Assembly: GCA_963575745.1 (NCBI GenBank) | Contig: CAUYUJ010014554.1 | Location: 60,001-124,000, forward strand | Direction of reading: 5' to 3' | Length of the DNA: 64,000 bases | From: Prorocentrum cordatum | Taxonomy: Eukaryota > Sar > Dinophyceae > Prorocentrales > Prorocentraceae | Shown here: positions 52,290 through 62,880 of the stretch, one piece after another | Layout: the number at the start of each line of letters is the position of its first letter | Position numbering within the stretch: the first letter of the stretch is position 1 | Program-made: the position numbers and the translations under genes | Notes under the pieces: model-generated | Databases searched by the model: none | Told to the model about the DNA's origin: nothing | The model's input: only the letters and a program-made list of their open reading frames with translations

Positions 52290-52460
52290 TGCTTTGACAT
52301 GTTGTGCGGTGTTGTATTCTGCGCCGTTGTGCGATGCCATGTTTTGCGTTGCAATGCTGTGTGATGCAATGCTTTATAGCGCAACGCCACGCCATGCTAT
52401 GGCATGCTGCGCTCTGCCGTGCCCTTCCACGCCATGTCATGCCGTGTTCTACCATGCGTC
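52290..52460. repeat. GCAATGC/GCCATGC degenerate 10-bp repeat
   Basis: About 16 units of TGCGATGCCATG, TGCAATGCTGTG and CACGCCATGCTAT. Related to the array at 38370-38690. Confidence 0.75.
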
Positions 52461-52584
52461 GCGTACCTGCTCGCGATGATTGCCCTGCTCGGCATCCGAC
52501 GGTGCGAATCGAGAGGGTACTTGCGCCATGGTACGGGATGAGGGGGAGGGGTAGGACGTCAGGTATGACGCGAGCGCACCTAGC

Positions 52585-52770
52585 TTGCCTCTCCTCCCGC
52601 CCCCTTCGCCCTTTTCTTCTCCCTTCCCTCCCCCCTTCCCCCCGGCCCCTCTCTCCTCATCCCCTTTGCCCTCCCCCCCCCTTTTTTTCCCCCCTGCTTC
52701 CTCCCTCCCCCTCCCCCACCCCCCAGGCCCTGCCCCTCGCCCTTCCCCCAGCCCTTCTCTGCCCCTGTCA
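52585..52770. repeat. Polypyrimidine tract
   Basis: C- and T-only or nearly so (CCCTTCC, CTCCCC) for about 180 bp, giving false Pro/Ser-rich frames on the plus strand. Confidence 0.85.
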
Positions 52771-53465
52771 CATGGGATCATCGCCCAGCTTATGGGAGGG
52801 TACGACCAACGCGTGTTACGATATGCAAAACATGGTGCTAAATGGCACAGCATTTTGCAGAGGGTTCATAGTATAGAACGTTGTGTTGAAGCGTTGCTGG
52901 TGACCCTTTCAACCGAATCGAAATTTGATATGCACGTGCAGTGGCAGTGCGCCGTGAGGCTCAGTCGCGATCGATCGAGCCAGTTCATGTTTTATGTGGT
53001 GGCGCATGTGGACATCATATGCCATCGGAACCAGGGGGAGCACGGTTTGGGGACATTGTAGCGTAGTTTGAGATTGCATTGGCTCTTGCCAGGACGCATG
53101 CGATTGTTTTGTTTGAGGAAGGACACCTTGTGGAGGCCATCGTAGAGCACGAAAAGTTCAGAGTCCTATACGCCGCTCCGTTTGCGATCGGTGAGGGTTG
53201 CCTTGATGTCAACCAGAGCTTGCTCTCAGCCTAAGACAGAGCTCTCAGCCTGGACTAAATCTTTTTTGATCGGCGTTTCACTTATCGATTCGGGCAGACT
53301 TACCTTGGCCAGTTATCATACTGTCAGGGGCAAGGTTGTTGCTGCACACACGGCGCCATTGGTTGACAGAAGGCCTGCGCTGTTCACATATGTGAAACCA
53401 CTCGCGGAACAGTCAAGTCTAAGTCAGGCGGGAGCAAGTTCAAGCAAACTTCACCCAGGCTAAAA
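52771..53465. other. Intergenic DNA, no recognised gene
   Basis: Frames on both strands of 70-160 codons (plus-strand 52800-53060, minus-strand 53015-53212) are protein-like in parts but match nothing I know. Ends with AAAAAAAAACAAAAC (53463). Confidence 0.3.
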
Positions 53466-54060
53466 AAAAACAAAACCAGTCCCAGTCGTAGCAGTAGTCG
53501 TATTAGAGCAGAGCGAAGCCAAGCCAGGTCAGCCCATGCTTAGCAAGGCTAACTTAAAGCTGTTTCCACACCAGGAGCTACAAGGCAGCTTACCCATACA
53601 TCCACATCTCGAAGCTAAGGCCACAGCCGACGCTAGGCTGAACTAAGCCAAGCTACTGCACGCCACGTCAAGCCAAGCTAAGCTAAATCAAGCGAGGGCA
53701 CCCCCCAAAGCAAGCTTGGCAACCCCACGCTAAGCTACACCGCCACATCGCACCCAGCTTTGTCCAGCTGAGCCAAGGTCAGCTCTGACAGTGCAGCCTC
53801 ACGTAGCGAGGCGGCCCTAAATGGCAAAGCGTTGTTAAGGTACATTTAAGCGGCATCGAACTTATATGGTGAAGCTTGAACAAAGGCCACAGATAAGGCC
53901 AACTAGAGCTCTATATTCAGATGTACGTTGAAAGTGCTTTAAGTGCAGCTGCAATTGCAACTCTTGGCCAAGTAAGGCGATGTTAAGCCAATTGCGATGT
54001 TAACCATCACGCCTATGCTAAGTCAGGCCAGATTCGACTAGGGCCAGTTCGGGCTTAGGC
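53466..54060. repeat. AAGCCAAGC degenerate repeat
   Basis: Loose repetition of AAGCCAAGCTAAGCT, AGGCTAACTT and GCCAAG over 250-600 bp, most dense at 53500-53720. Confidence 0.7.
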
Positions 54061-54392
54061 ACAGCAGTCAATGTGGGTACCACTATATAATTGAAGTCAA
54101 CGTGATTGGCGCAGGGATGATCAAACGCAGCAGCATAATGATATGCACACCCATAGTCAGGGGCATTTCCATACGCATGGTCATGCATATTCCTTTTTGC
54201 CATGAGGTGGTCGTGGCCACGGCTCTCCCATCGATTCAGCAATATTTGTTGCGACCGGTATGTAGACAAGCTCATTTAGAGACAGGGTCGTTGCATGTGG
54301 CGCCGTTGAAGTATGTACGCACGAAGTCATGCGGCACCTCAAGTCCAACACATTCGTGATTCAAAAGAGCAGGTCCTTAGAACGGCGCCGCG
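54061..54392. other. Spacer, nothing recognised
   Basis: About 330 bp between the AAGCCAAGC repeat and the candidate frame at 54393. Confidence 0.35.
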
Positions 54393-54692
54393 TTGGAAAG
54401 CGTACGTGTGCTCGAGAATTTCAGCTTTGCCCGCCCGGAGGAAACCAAGCCTCTGAACGGCGGCAAAAGCACAGAAGTTTCTTCCCAGTACGAGAAGATC
54501 GAGCAAAAGAAGGCTGCCCTCGTTCCTCCAGCACGCTCCTCCAGCGCATATACTCAGGCAGCCTTTGTGCTCGTCTGCCTTTCCGCCGTCGACCCTGTCC
54601 CTGCTGTCCTTGCTGTGCTGCTTGCATTTGGTGCTGCCGGGCCAGGCGGGCCTGGGCGCTTCCAGCTGCTCAGGATTCGACAAGGGGTGTAA
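54393..54692 (+). CDS. Unidentified small protein with one hydrophobic segment, candidate
   Basis: 99 codons, ATG to TAA. Residues 1-50 are hydrophilic (NFSFARPEETKPLNGGKSTE; SSQYEKIEQKKAALVPPA); residues about 56-83 form one hydrophobic stretch long enough for a membrane helix (AFVLVCLSAVDPVPAVLAVL). No family recognised and no neighbour suggests a role. Composition differs clearly from the overlapping frames, so I rate it as possible coding sequence or exon. Confidence 0.35.
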   Translation: MESVRVLENFSFARPEETKPLNGGKSTEVSSQYEKIEQKKAALVPPARSSSAYTQAAFVLVCLSAVDPVPAVLAVLLAFGAAGPGGPGRFQLLRIRQGV

Positions 54693-54885
54693 CCAGCCCT
54701 GGCCCTAGCTGCGATTGTTCTAAAGCTGTAGCCAGCCCTACAAGGGTTCTTGTGAGCCGTAGGCAGCCGCAGTAGGATTCTATTGGAGCTTCTGCATGCC
54801 CTAGTAGGATTGTCCCAGACCTGAAGCCAGTTTAACTAGAGCTGCAGCCAGCGATATTCGGATTCGATTCGATCTGTACCAGCCA
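54693..54885. repeat. AGCTGTAGCCAGCCCTA degenerate repeat
   Basis: Units of about 34-40 bp with GCTGTAGCCAGCC or GCTGCAGCCAGCG and TAGTAGGATT or GTAGGATTCTATT, in about five diverged copies. Confidence 0.65.
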
Positions 54886-55285
54886 TGGTTAGATACCATT
54901 CGAGCTGCACGCAGACTCACGTGAAGTTGCCTTTCGGTGCAGGCCACACAGAAGTTGCGGCATATATTCCCAAGTCTTCCTTAAGAGAGCGCATTCGTTT
55001 TGTGTATGAAGCCGGTCTGTTATCGCGCCGTGTTTTTGTGTTTGGGGGGGGCGTTCTCCCTTGGGGTTTGGGGACGACTCCTGCCCTTTCAAGGTGGCAG
55101 CTGGGGCCCAAGAGTGACCTTCCATATTTGTTGTTGGTCTTTTTGTCCTTACCGTTGTCGTGTTTTTTGTCGTGTAATCACGTTATACGTTACCATTGCC
55201 TATATACGAATATAGGGTTCTTGTTGTAATGTGGTGCCTCCGCCTCCCGCTCCCGCTCCCATTTCTCCTCCTCTCTCGGACTCAC
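54886..55285. other. Intergenic DNA, nothing recognised
   Basis: No gene or repeat family recognised in this 400-bp stretch. Confidence 0.35.
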
Positions 55286-55289
55286 TCAT

Positions 55290-55500
55290 ACATAGGCTCA
55301 CTCGTATTGAGACTCAATCGCATTCACATTCACTCACACTCATACTCGCTCACACGCAGTCTCAGCCACTCACACTCATGTCCCAGTCCCCGCCGCTCAC
55401 ACTCACATCCACGAATTAATATTCAGTCCATTCAAATTCAGACTCCCTTACATTCAGTTCACTCATATTCGGACTCACCCACACTCAAACGCATACACCT
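55290..55500. repeat. CACTCACACTCA / CTCATACTC simple repeat
   Basis: Degenerate hexamers, the complement of the family at 21565-21700. Lies just upstream of the LINE. Confidence 0.85.
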
Positions 55501-55619
55501 GGATTCGTCGAGCAGGCGGGGGCCGTGCTACTGCGCCGTCCCTTTGCACGCTGAAGCGGACTGTCGTACAGATCAGGTGCCTTTCCCCCCCTCCTGTTCC
55601 CTGTTCCTCCCCTCTCGTC

Positions 55620-56698
55620 CCTTCTCTGTCTGCACCTGGCACGCCGAGGCCTTGTTCGCCTCTGTCAAGACAGACTCTTGGAGGGCATCAGCACTAGACG
55701 CTACATATTTCAGTTTTTGTCAAACACACGATATCGTTACAGCACAGGAAACGCACGGGCATGAAGGGGACACTGTTGAGCTTCAGCGCCAGCTGCCTGG
55801 GCACGTGTTCGGGTTTTACTTTTTCGCGGATTCCGTGCGCGATGGAGGGATTATTGCTGCGGTCTCAGCCGATTTCGCCTCTCGCCTCTCTTCTATCCTA
55901 CATACTACTCTGGTCATTGGGCGTGTCTTGAAGAGTACGTTCTTGGGGAATTCTGGCAACTCGATTGTGTACAATGTCCACTTGCCCAACACCTTCGGCC
56001 CGCTCGCTTTCTGTTCAGGGGTTCTGAAGATTGTGCAGCAGGATTTTGCTCGCCACTGTGCAGGTGGCTCTGACTGTGCGGCTCCTGGTCTCTTTCTGGG
56101 AGACTGGAATTTTGCCTTGGAGGAGGAGGGGAAGTTTGCTGGAGGTGGGAGTGGGTTCGCTGCTGGCGACGTTTCGCACACACGTGTTTTTACTCGCTAC
56201 CTTCCGCACCTCACTGAGATTTACCAGGGTTTGGACACTCGTCGGGGGAGGGGGAGGAGAGGGATGGCCGTCGATAGAGCATCCAGGATCGACCGTATTT
56301 GTTCGTCCCTTCCTCCCGCCTTTATCCGCGACCTTACTATTACGACCTCAACGATTGGGTTCTTGAGGTTTGCGATGCCGATTGATCACATTCCCGTGAA
56401 GGCAGTCTTCGAATCGTATCGTCCCGACTTTGGTTACATTTGCATCCCGCCCTGGGTTGCGAGGGTGGCCGAGTTTGGACAGGATTTTGACGACTTTCTT
56501 TCACAGATTCCTGAGGACTGGGATGACTGGACGAGGCTTGCGGCTACTAAAACTTTTGGTTTCGAGACTGGGAAGGCCGCGCGACGTGCTCCTCGCAGCC
56601 GGAAGGCTAAGACGAAACACGATCAGTACGACTGGGCACAACACGCTCTCCGTGCTGTGCAGACGGGGGAGACCGCTCGCATCCAGCTTGTAATTTAG
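55620..56698 (+). CDS. LINE AP-type endonuclease domain
   Basis: Part of one open frame that stays open from 55196; the portion before about 55600 is simple-repeat translation and not element protein. Endonuclease motifs in order: VCTWHAEALF (the usual WN reads WH), IVTAQETHG with the catalytic Glu, IVYNVHLPN, LFLGDWNFALEEE with the catalytic Asp and Asn, ASRIDRICSSLPP, and PIDHIPVKAVFE with the terminal Asp-His pair. All but the first metal-binding Asn are present, so this domain looks the least damaged in the window. Its role in the family is to nick target DNA and prime reverse transcription. Ends at TAG. Confidence 0.85.
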
Positions 56699-57082
56699 TG
56701 CTACCCGAGGCTCAGCGTGCACTTCGATGCTTGTTTCAACTGCTATCACCTTCGCGGGCTTTCTCAACATGGGTTCCATTTGTATCGGCAGATCTTCGAT
56801 GAGGAGAAGCAGGAGGTTCAGCGTTCCAACGTCGACGACGCTACGAAACGCTCCCAGGCGACCCGTTTACGTCGTCGCAAACTTCTCTGGCAAAAATTTC
56901 GGAGGCGCACGGTCTTGGGCTCTGTTGTCATTTCCGAGGTTGCACCCGTTGGCTCCAATGCCGAAGCGGCTCGTGTTCTTGGTGATCATTGGGCTGCGGT
57001 ATTCCCTGCTCCTGAGGTTGACACGACTAAGTGGAATGACCTTTTCCCCCCCCCACATCAAGGAGTCGGGGGGTCCGATTAA
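56699..57082 (+). pseudogene. LINE linker region after an in-frame stop
   Basis: The endonuclease frame ends at TAG (56696-56698), but the same frame then stays open to 57082 and is protein-like (CFNCYHLRGLSQHGFHLYRQ; DDATKRSQATRLRRRKLLWQ). This points to a nonsense change rather than two separate proteins. The frame is left at a run of nine C (57046-57054), after which the RT continues in a different phase. Confidence 0.7.
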
Positions 57083-58269
57083 CCGTGATTGGATCTTGCA
57101 CAACCCTGAATGGCATGATATGGTTTTACGTCGTACGCACAGCACTCCTGGTCCTGATGGGCTACCCTATGATGCTTGTAAACACCCATGCGCGTCCCGC
57201 CTCCTCTTTTCCTGCTATCTCGCCCTCTTCGACGACCGCGCATCCACCCTTCCCGATGACATGTCATGCAGTCTGATGGCCTTTCTCCCGAAGGGCGCGG
57301 GCCCGAACGATGCACCGAATACGCGTCCGCTCAGCTGGGGCAATGCAGGTGGCAAGCTGTTCGCCGCTGCCTGCATCTCGCCCGCGGTTGCCAACGCCTC
57401 GCACCTCGTCGGGCCCGAGCAGGAGTATGTTGCAGGGAGGGGCACGATCGAGAACGTGGTCAAGGCAGAGGCGTGGGGGTGATGAGGCACATGAATGACG
57501 ACAAGCACTCGGCAATTCTTCTCGACGGTTTTGCTTCTGCCAGCTTGTCGCAGAGTTGGATATTCTTTGTCTTGCGCGCGATGGTGATCTTCTCCCACAT
57601 TTTTCCAGTCCTTTGCTGTGGTGCGTGCTTCGAATACAGCTATTACCACTGTTGGGGGCCAACGCTTCCACTCGATCGATGTCCGCTCAGATGTTAAACA
57701 GGGATGCCCCGCCTCCATGTTCCTCTTCGTGCATGTTGTTCGCCCCTCTCCTGGGCTGGGTCCGACATAGGTGCTCCGCCTCCCTTGGCCTCCACCTCGC
57801 CTGCGCCGGTGATGTTTGATTTGGGGTGTTGAACGTGCTATCCGATCAGGGTATGCTCCTCTCTGCGTTGATGGAGTTGGCGCCCATTGCGAATCTGCAA
57901 CTCAACTTTGGGAAGCGCCAGCTCATGATGCGTTGTGTCGCGGGGGGCGCCTGTCTTACTGCTGTCTTGGAGACTTATGGTGCAGCATTTTCTGCGTTGA
58001 AGGTTGCGCATTGGGCCGTGTATCTCGGGTTTCCGATCGGGCCCCTCACGGCCGCTGAAGCGCGGCCGACTGTGATTCCAGGATGCATCTTCCGTGTGCA
58101 CCAGACGCGACAACTCGGCCTAGGCATTGCGCAGAGCGCGCGTGCATTCCGCGCCATGTGTGTCTCGAAGCTGCTCTTCCGACTGCAGCTCTATTCATCA
58201 AGTGCTTGCCTTTCGCATTTGCCCCGTGAGAGCGGTGGAACCCACCGCAGTGCCGCGAACGCCACCTAG
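57060..58269 (+). pseudogene. LINE reverse transcriptase, multiple frameshifts
   Basis: Motifs in order, over three phases: THSTPGPDGLPYDACKHP (57135-57190), SLMAFLPKGAGPNDAPNTRP then LSWGNAGGKLF (57270-57366), EYVAGRGTIENVVKAEA (57423-57474), a frame change at 57475, AILLDGFASASLSQSWIFFV with the first catalytic Asp (57512-57572), another change, VRSDVKQGCPASMFLFVHVV (57680-57735), ACAGDV (57802-57819) where an active enzyme has Y/FADD, then NLQLNFGKRQLMM and YLGFPIGPLTAAE in the thumb (57893-58062). The damaged YADD motif and frame breaks mean no activity. Confidence 0.85.
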
Positions 58270-58662
58270 TTTAACATTGCCACTATGTTGAAAGCGATGC
58301 CCCCCCCCCTCCCCCTCCCCCCCGACCGAGATTACCGACCTGAGCGCTGTCGCTCGAGCCGCGCTGCGATGCGCTATTGCATCAAGTCTGGGTGCCCCCA
58401 CGGCATCTTGGAAGACCTCGACGGGGCCCGCGATGACCTCGAACGCGTTCTTTACCGTTGGCATAGAGGTTGACATGGGCATCGCTTTCTGGGATAGATT
58501 CGCTCCGTTCGCGATTGGTACTCTAGGCTGTCTGTCGGTGTCTCGTCTGGCTCGTCTAAGCTTCAATCTAAGCCGCGCACCCACTTCAGGTCGATTGAGA
58601 GCTCGGCGCCCGCTCGGGAAACACTTCCCCGCAGAGCACGTCACTTTTGCCCCGAGGTTGGC

Positions 58663-59330
58663 ATGAATCAGACCGAGATCATGCGTGAGAACGTCCGTCG
58701 CGTTTGCCGCGCGTCGTCGATGCATCTGGGAGTGGCAGCCCTGAGAATGCTGACAGGCTCGATTTGCAGGAGCGCCCGCATCCGCACCTCACCTCGTGGG
58801 TGCCTGTTTTGTTGCGGCGAGTCAGGTTGCGGCGACGCTGGCTCTTTAGGCCATTGCTCTCACTGTCCTCGCCTCGAAGCATTGTTGGAAAGGTGGGTGG
58901 GGCGCGCGTCATGCGCGCGTCGAGGTGAGATGAGCACGCGCCGGCTTCCTCCCTGCCCCCCCCCCCCCCCCCTCGCGTTTGATAGCGTGTCCGCTATTTT
59001 GAAACGCGCCGCCTGCATGGGTGCCTTTCTGCGCGCTCTCAACGCGCGCCGCCTGTCGCACTCCGCTGCCCCCGAGCTAGTGTTCGAGGCTCGGCTGAGG
59101 GCCGCCTCGGCGGCGCCCGAAGCCCGCGGCAGCTTGGGGCGAGGCTGGCGTCTTTCGTTCTCGTCATCCTGGCGAGGCTGGCTGCCCCCAGAACCGAAGC
59201 GCTGCTGCGGTGGGGCCCCGGCGCCCCTCGAGGCAGGTGGGGGCTTCCCGAGTTTGCGCCGCAGTCTCCTCGCCAGATCCGAGTTTGCACTGCTCGGCAA
59301 ACTCGCCGACCGCCTTCAGCAACAAACTAT
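58663..59330 (+). pseudogene. LINE C-terminal Cys/His motif region
   Basis: A long plus-strand frame carries CLFCCGESGCGDAGSLGHCS, then HC (58801-58866): a C..C(C)...C...H..C pattern resembling the zinc-binding motif at the C-terminus of many LINE polyproteins. An Arg/Ala-rich tail follows up to the (TA)n tract; beyond 59349 the open frame is not element sequence. Between the RT and here (58270-58660) frames are broken. Confidence 0.55.
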
Positions 59331-59348
59331 AACAACACAGCGAGAACT

Positions 59349-59349
59349 G

Positions 59350-59387
<38 letters not shown>
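59349..59387. repeat. (TA)n microsatellite
   Basis: About 38 bp of alternating TA close after the LINE. It might be its tail-derived repeat or an unrelated microsatellite. Confidence 0.95.
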
Positions 59388-60404
59388 GAATTCGCTAACG
59401 CCAGGATTCACTCACACTCAGATTCCAAAGCGTTCAGAATTCTTGTCGCTTCACGTATCCCCGCCAGCTTGGGCGTTCCTCCGTGGCTCCACCACGCTGC
59501 CGCGACCGCGACCGTTGCGTTGGCGCCCGCCCTCCTGCTGTCTTGGATCGGCATTGCAGTGCGCGTTTCTGGGCCCAGGCGTCGGCACGCGCGAGGGTCG
59601 GCCTGTGCTGGCCAGCCGCCCTGCCTGCCCACGTTCGGTTCGCGCCTGTCGCCTGCCCTTGTTGGCCGAACACGGACTGTGCGCTTCTGATCCGGGGCTT
59701 GGGTGCGCGTCTTCGGTGGCGCCACCGCCCGCGCCCGTCTGACCTTGGCCGGCATCTTGGGCCTTCCTTGAGGTGCTTTCCCTTGGTCGCGCCGCGGTGT
59801 TCCCGCGCGCCTCTTTAGCTGCGCCTCAGCTTTGGCTGGCCAACTCACGCACGCAGTGTGCCTCGTGGAAGCTTTGCCCCACCTGGCCCAGGCTCTGGCC
59901 ACCCCGGTACTTCGCGGTCCTTAGGGCGCCTTCCCTTCGCATCCAATTCAGCTGTTTGCAGACCCAGGCAGTCGGCCCCTTGGCAGTCAGCCGCTTTGCA
60001 TTTCGCTGCATGCAGTCACCCCTGGCAGTGCAGCTTCTCAGCGGCCGCCGCCAGCCCCCTCCACTCGCTGGCCTGGCCGCCGAGGTGCCGCGTGAGGCTC
60101 CGCCCCGCCGCTTTAGGTTCAAGCTGTCTCTGCGCTGCCCGCTCCGACTCGACTCGCCGCCGGCGCTTTCGCCTGCGGTTGCCGACGAAAAGTATAGCCG
60201 CCAGCAGTGGCAGCGCAGTCCGCCCCTGCTCGCTTAGGGTCTCATTTAGCCCGGTGCTCGTGAGCTGCGCGTTGACTCGACGCCGAGCGATTTGTCGCTG
60301 CGGTCGCGATCAAAAATACCCCCACCAGCCCATCCAGAAACAGCTCGCCAGGCGAGTTGCCTTGATCAGGGAAGTGTAGAAGGCGGTGCAACGACCGCCT
60401 TGGA
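59388..60404. other. GC-rich intergenic DNA
   Basis: About 1 kb with open frames on both strands. Not recognised as any family; no repeat structure visible. Confidence 0.4.
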
Positions 60405-60650
60405 AGTGTTTTCTCGGGGGTCTCCTGGGGCCACATTGGATCTCTTGGGGTCCTCGCGGAGCCACATGGGGCACTCTTGGGGCCCTCTTGGGGCCCTTTG
60501 GAGGGTTTGGGGGCGTTTTTGAGGCTTTGTGGGGGGTCTGGGAGGCCTCCTGAGGTTGGCCGTTTTGGCCGCCTCTTCGGCTGTCTTGGAGCGCTGTCAG
60601 GCCGTCTCGGGGGGCCTCTTGGAGCGTCGGGGGGCCGAGAAGGCGTGAAG
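60405..60650. repeat. GGCCTCTTGGGG minisatellite, third locus
   Basis: About 18 units (GGGGTCCTCGCGG, CTCTTGGGGCC, GGCCTCCTGAGG, GGCCGCCTCTTCGG) in the same orientation as the first two loci. Confidence 0.85.
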
Positions 60651-60884
60651 ACCGACATCCTTCAACAACGCCTTCTGGTAGAGTTGACGATGTTGGCCTC
60701 TTGGGGCGAGTCTTCCCTGCGCCCGGGGAGGGAACGTGGTGCGCGTGCCATGTTTGCTGTTGCCCGCCCCTCGCAGGCTCGAGGTGACATGTAGCTTGAG
60801 TTTTTGTCCCTGAGACGTTCGCTCACCGCCGCCCGTTTTGGGCACTCGGATGGTAGCGCGGAGCAGTGGTTCAATTACATTTGA

Positions 60885-61360
60885 GAAAACCCAATCAGTG
60901 GATGATTTGAAAAGTGATACTATGGATCTTGAAATCGAATGTGAGATCGATAGTGAGATCGATCGTGGAATCGATAGTTGGGGTGATTGTAAGGTCGATC
61001 GTGCGACCGAGAGTGACATCGATTCAATGAGATCGATCGCGAGATCTCACATGCGATCCAGAGTGAAATCGCTTGTTATATTGATAGTGAGATCGATTGT
61101 GAGATCGAGGGCGAGATCGCTCGAGAAGTCGGTAATGCGATCGATGGTGAGACTGATCGATATGAAGTCCGACCAGGAACAAGGGAACACGGGAACCTCG
61201 CCGCCCTCCGAAATCGGCCCGGCACCCGGAACCGGGAATCCGGGAACCCGGAACTGGGAACCCGGGAACCCGGGAACCCAGCCTACCACCAAAATCGGCG
61301 AGGAATTTCACCTAATTCTTCAACTTCCGCTAGGGCCCCTTCAGTGCATGCATTGATTGG
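60885..61360 (-). repeat. Shared composite module, copy 2 (minus orientation)
   Basis: Read on the minus strand: CCCCAATCAATGCATGCACT, GCCCTAGCGGAAGTTGAAGA, then GCCGATTTTGGTGG, a GGGTTCCCGG array (61190-61290), GCCGATTTCGGAGGG (61200-61214), and the CTATCGATCTCA satellite (60920-61160). Same order as 38740-39155 but inverted. The degree of identity (about 70-80 percent by eye in the first part) indicates common origin and old age. Confidence 0.85.
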
Positions 61361-62435
61361 GGAATAAGAACCAAGGGGGTCGACGCGGATATGCAGGGGT
61401 TTATTTAGCTTGTAGTGATCAAGGGAGGTGAGAGGCGCTGGGCCCGCACAGTGAGAGGCTTCATCGTGTAGAGAAATTTGCGGTGGTTCCGGCACGAGCT
61501 CGGCAATTACCTGAAGGCTGCGAAGCAGCGAGGACTTCATGGCGACGCCAAAGAAGATCTTTCGCAGAGCCGAGCAGCTGTAGCTCAACAGCGCGGAGTT
61601 GATTTGAGAGGCACGAGAAGCCAGATAGCGAGCATATCGGTTGCAAGCGGAAGCGGCTCGCGCCGCTGACGGAGCAGCAGGAGTTGGGGCCGACGCAGGA
61701 GTTGCGGCGGCGGCTGCAGCGGCCACCTCCGAGGAGAGAGCACCACGTGCGAGACGAATGTCACGAAGAGTCCTGACAGGTTCGACGGCGGGCAGGAGTC
61801 GTAGTCAGAGGGGTGTTCCATGTCTAAGAGAGAGGCGGCCTCACGCGACGAACCCACCGTCGAGCTGATGGAGCGGGCTACAACCATAGAAATGGATATC
61901 GCCATGGGCCGCACGTTCAACGACGAGGAGGTTGGATACGACAGGAGACCCATATCTTTGTTCCACTTGCTCACGGTCAGCATGATGTTGAAGCTGGGGG
62001 GTTCAGGTTGGTCAGGAGCACGAAGTCGTCGATGGGTCGAAGGCTTGGGGGCAGCTCATCATAAATTACGAGCCCAGAGTATGGGGACGTCAAAGCGCAT
62101 TGCTCGCAGGCTGACGACGCATTGCCCGAAACGATCAAGGCGAACGCGCTGGTGCCATATCAGGGGGACAATGTTCTCAAGTCGCGCTTGGCTCTGAACT
62201 CCAAAAGGTTGGCCATGCACCAGGACATCCACGAGGCTATCATGGACTTGTGAACCAGCGGGCGTGATATCGAGGCAACGGCAATGTTTTTCCCATGGGC
62301 GTGGGTGCCGCGAGGTCCCGGCTGAAATGAGGGAAGCGCAAATATGGCAAGAGCACGGACGGCGAGGGCAAGGGCAAGGATGTCAGTACCAAGTCGCAAG
62401 GAGGCATAGGCAAACATGATCAAGGGAAATGGCAT
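61283..62435 (-). pseudogene. Unidentified decayed gene, three frames
   Basis: Minus-strand, protein-like over three successive pieces. 62435-62160: KSMIASWMSWCMANLLEFRA. About 62080-61585: ILWARN, YDELPPSLRPIDDFVLLTNL, LTVSKWNKDMGLLSYPTSSS and MEHPSDYDSCPPSNLSGLFV. 61726-61283: NRYARYLASRASQINSALLS, LRSLQVIAELVPEPPQISLH, LDHYKLNKPLHIRVDPLGSY. The pieces join through frame changes near 62150, 62060 and 61730. The final ~25 residues lie inside the shared module and have a counterpart at 38.75 kb. Family unknown: possibly a host protein, or the protein of an unclassified mobile element. Confidence 0.5.
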
Positions 62436-62880
62436 GAGCTACAATATCATGTGGTGAGCCTGGCGCAAGATTTCAGGCCGCGCGGCGGAGGCGCCCAGGA
62501 AGAAACGCAGGCGCTACCATATGGTGGCTTCGCGGTGTGGCGCAGCGCGCGCCCTTGCACCTCAGCAGCTTCCGCGGCGCCCCCACCCTGCCAGCCCGGG
62601 CGGCGCCGCAGCTGGGTCCAGGAGCGAGACTGCCGCTGGCGTCCTCAGCCCGCATGGCTCGGCGTCGGCTGTCCATGCGATTCCTGTCCCGACGCTGGCG
62701 CGTCGCCGCTTTGGCATGGATCGACGATTGGTGCGGCCCTCTGATCGGGTGGCTTCGTTGACGGGGAATCAGTCGGCGATGGTCGCGATGCCAGTGGGGC
62801 AGACCAGCGGCGGGCCCGTTGCCGCGCGAGAGGAGAGATCCTAGCCCTGGCCTGACACGGACGAGGAGGAGCACATCTGC
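62436..62880. other. Region upstream of the second copia-type element
   Basis: Open GC-rich frames, nothing recognised; may hold the Gag end of the element whose protease begins at about 62881, but no zinc finger is seen. Confidence 0.35.

Larger units (their letters stand above)
55540..59345 (+). mobile_element. LINE-type retrotransposon, nearly full length but broken
   Basis: Plus-strand order: AP-type endonuclease (55620-56470), linker (56480-57060), reverse transcriptase (57070-58270), and C-terminal Cys/His motif (58801-58866). This is the layout of APE-class LINEs (established). It is cut by at least one in-frame stop and several frameshifts. The 3' end is close to a (TA)n microsatellite at 59349; the 5' boundary is not defined. 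Confidence 0.85.
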
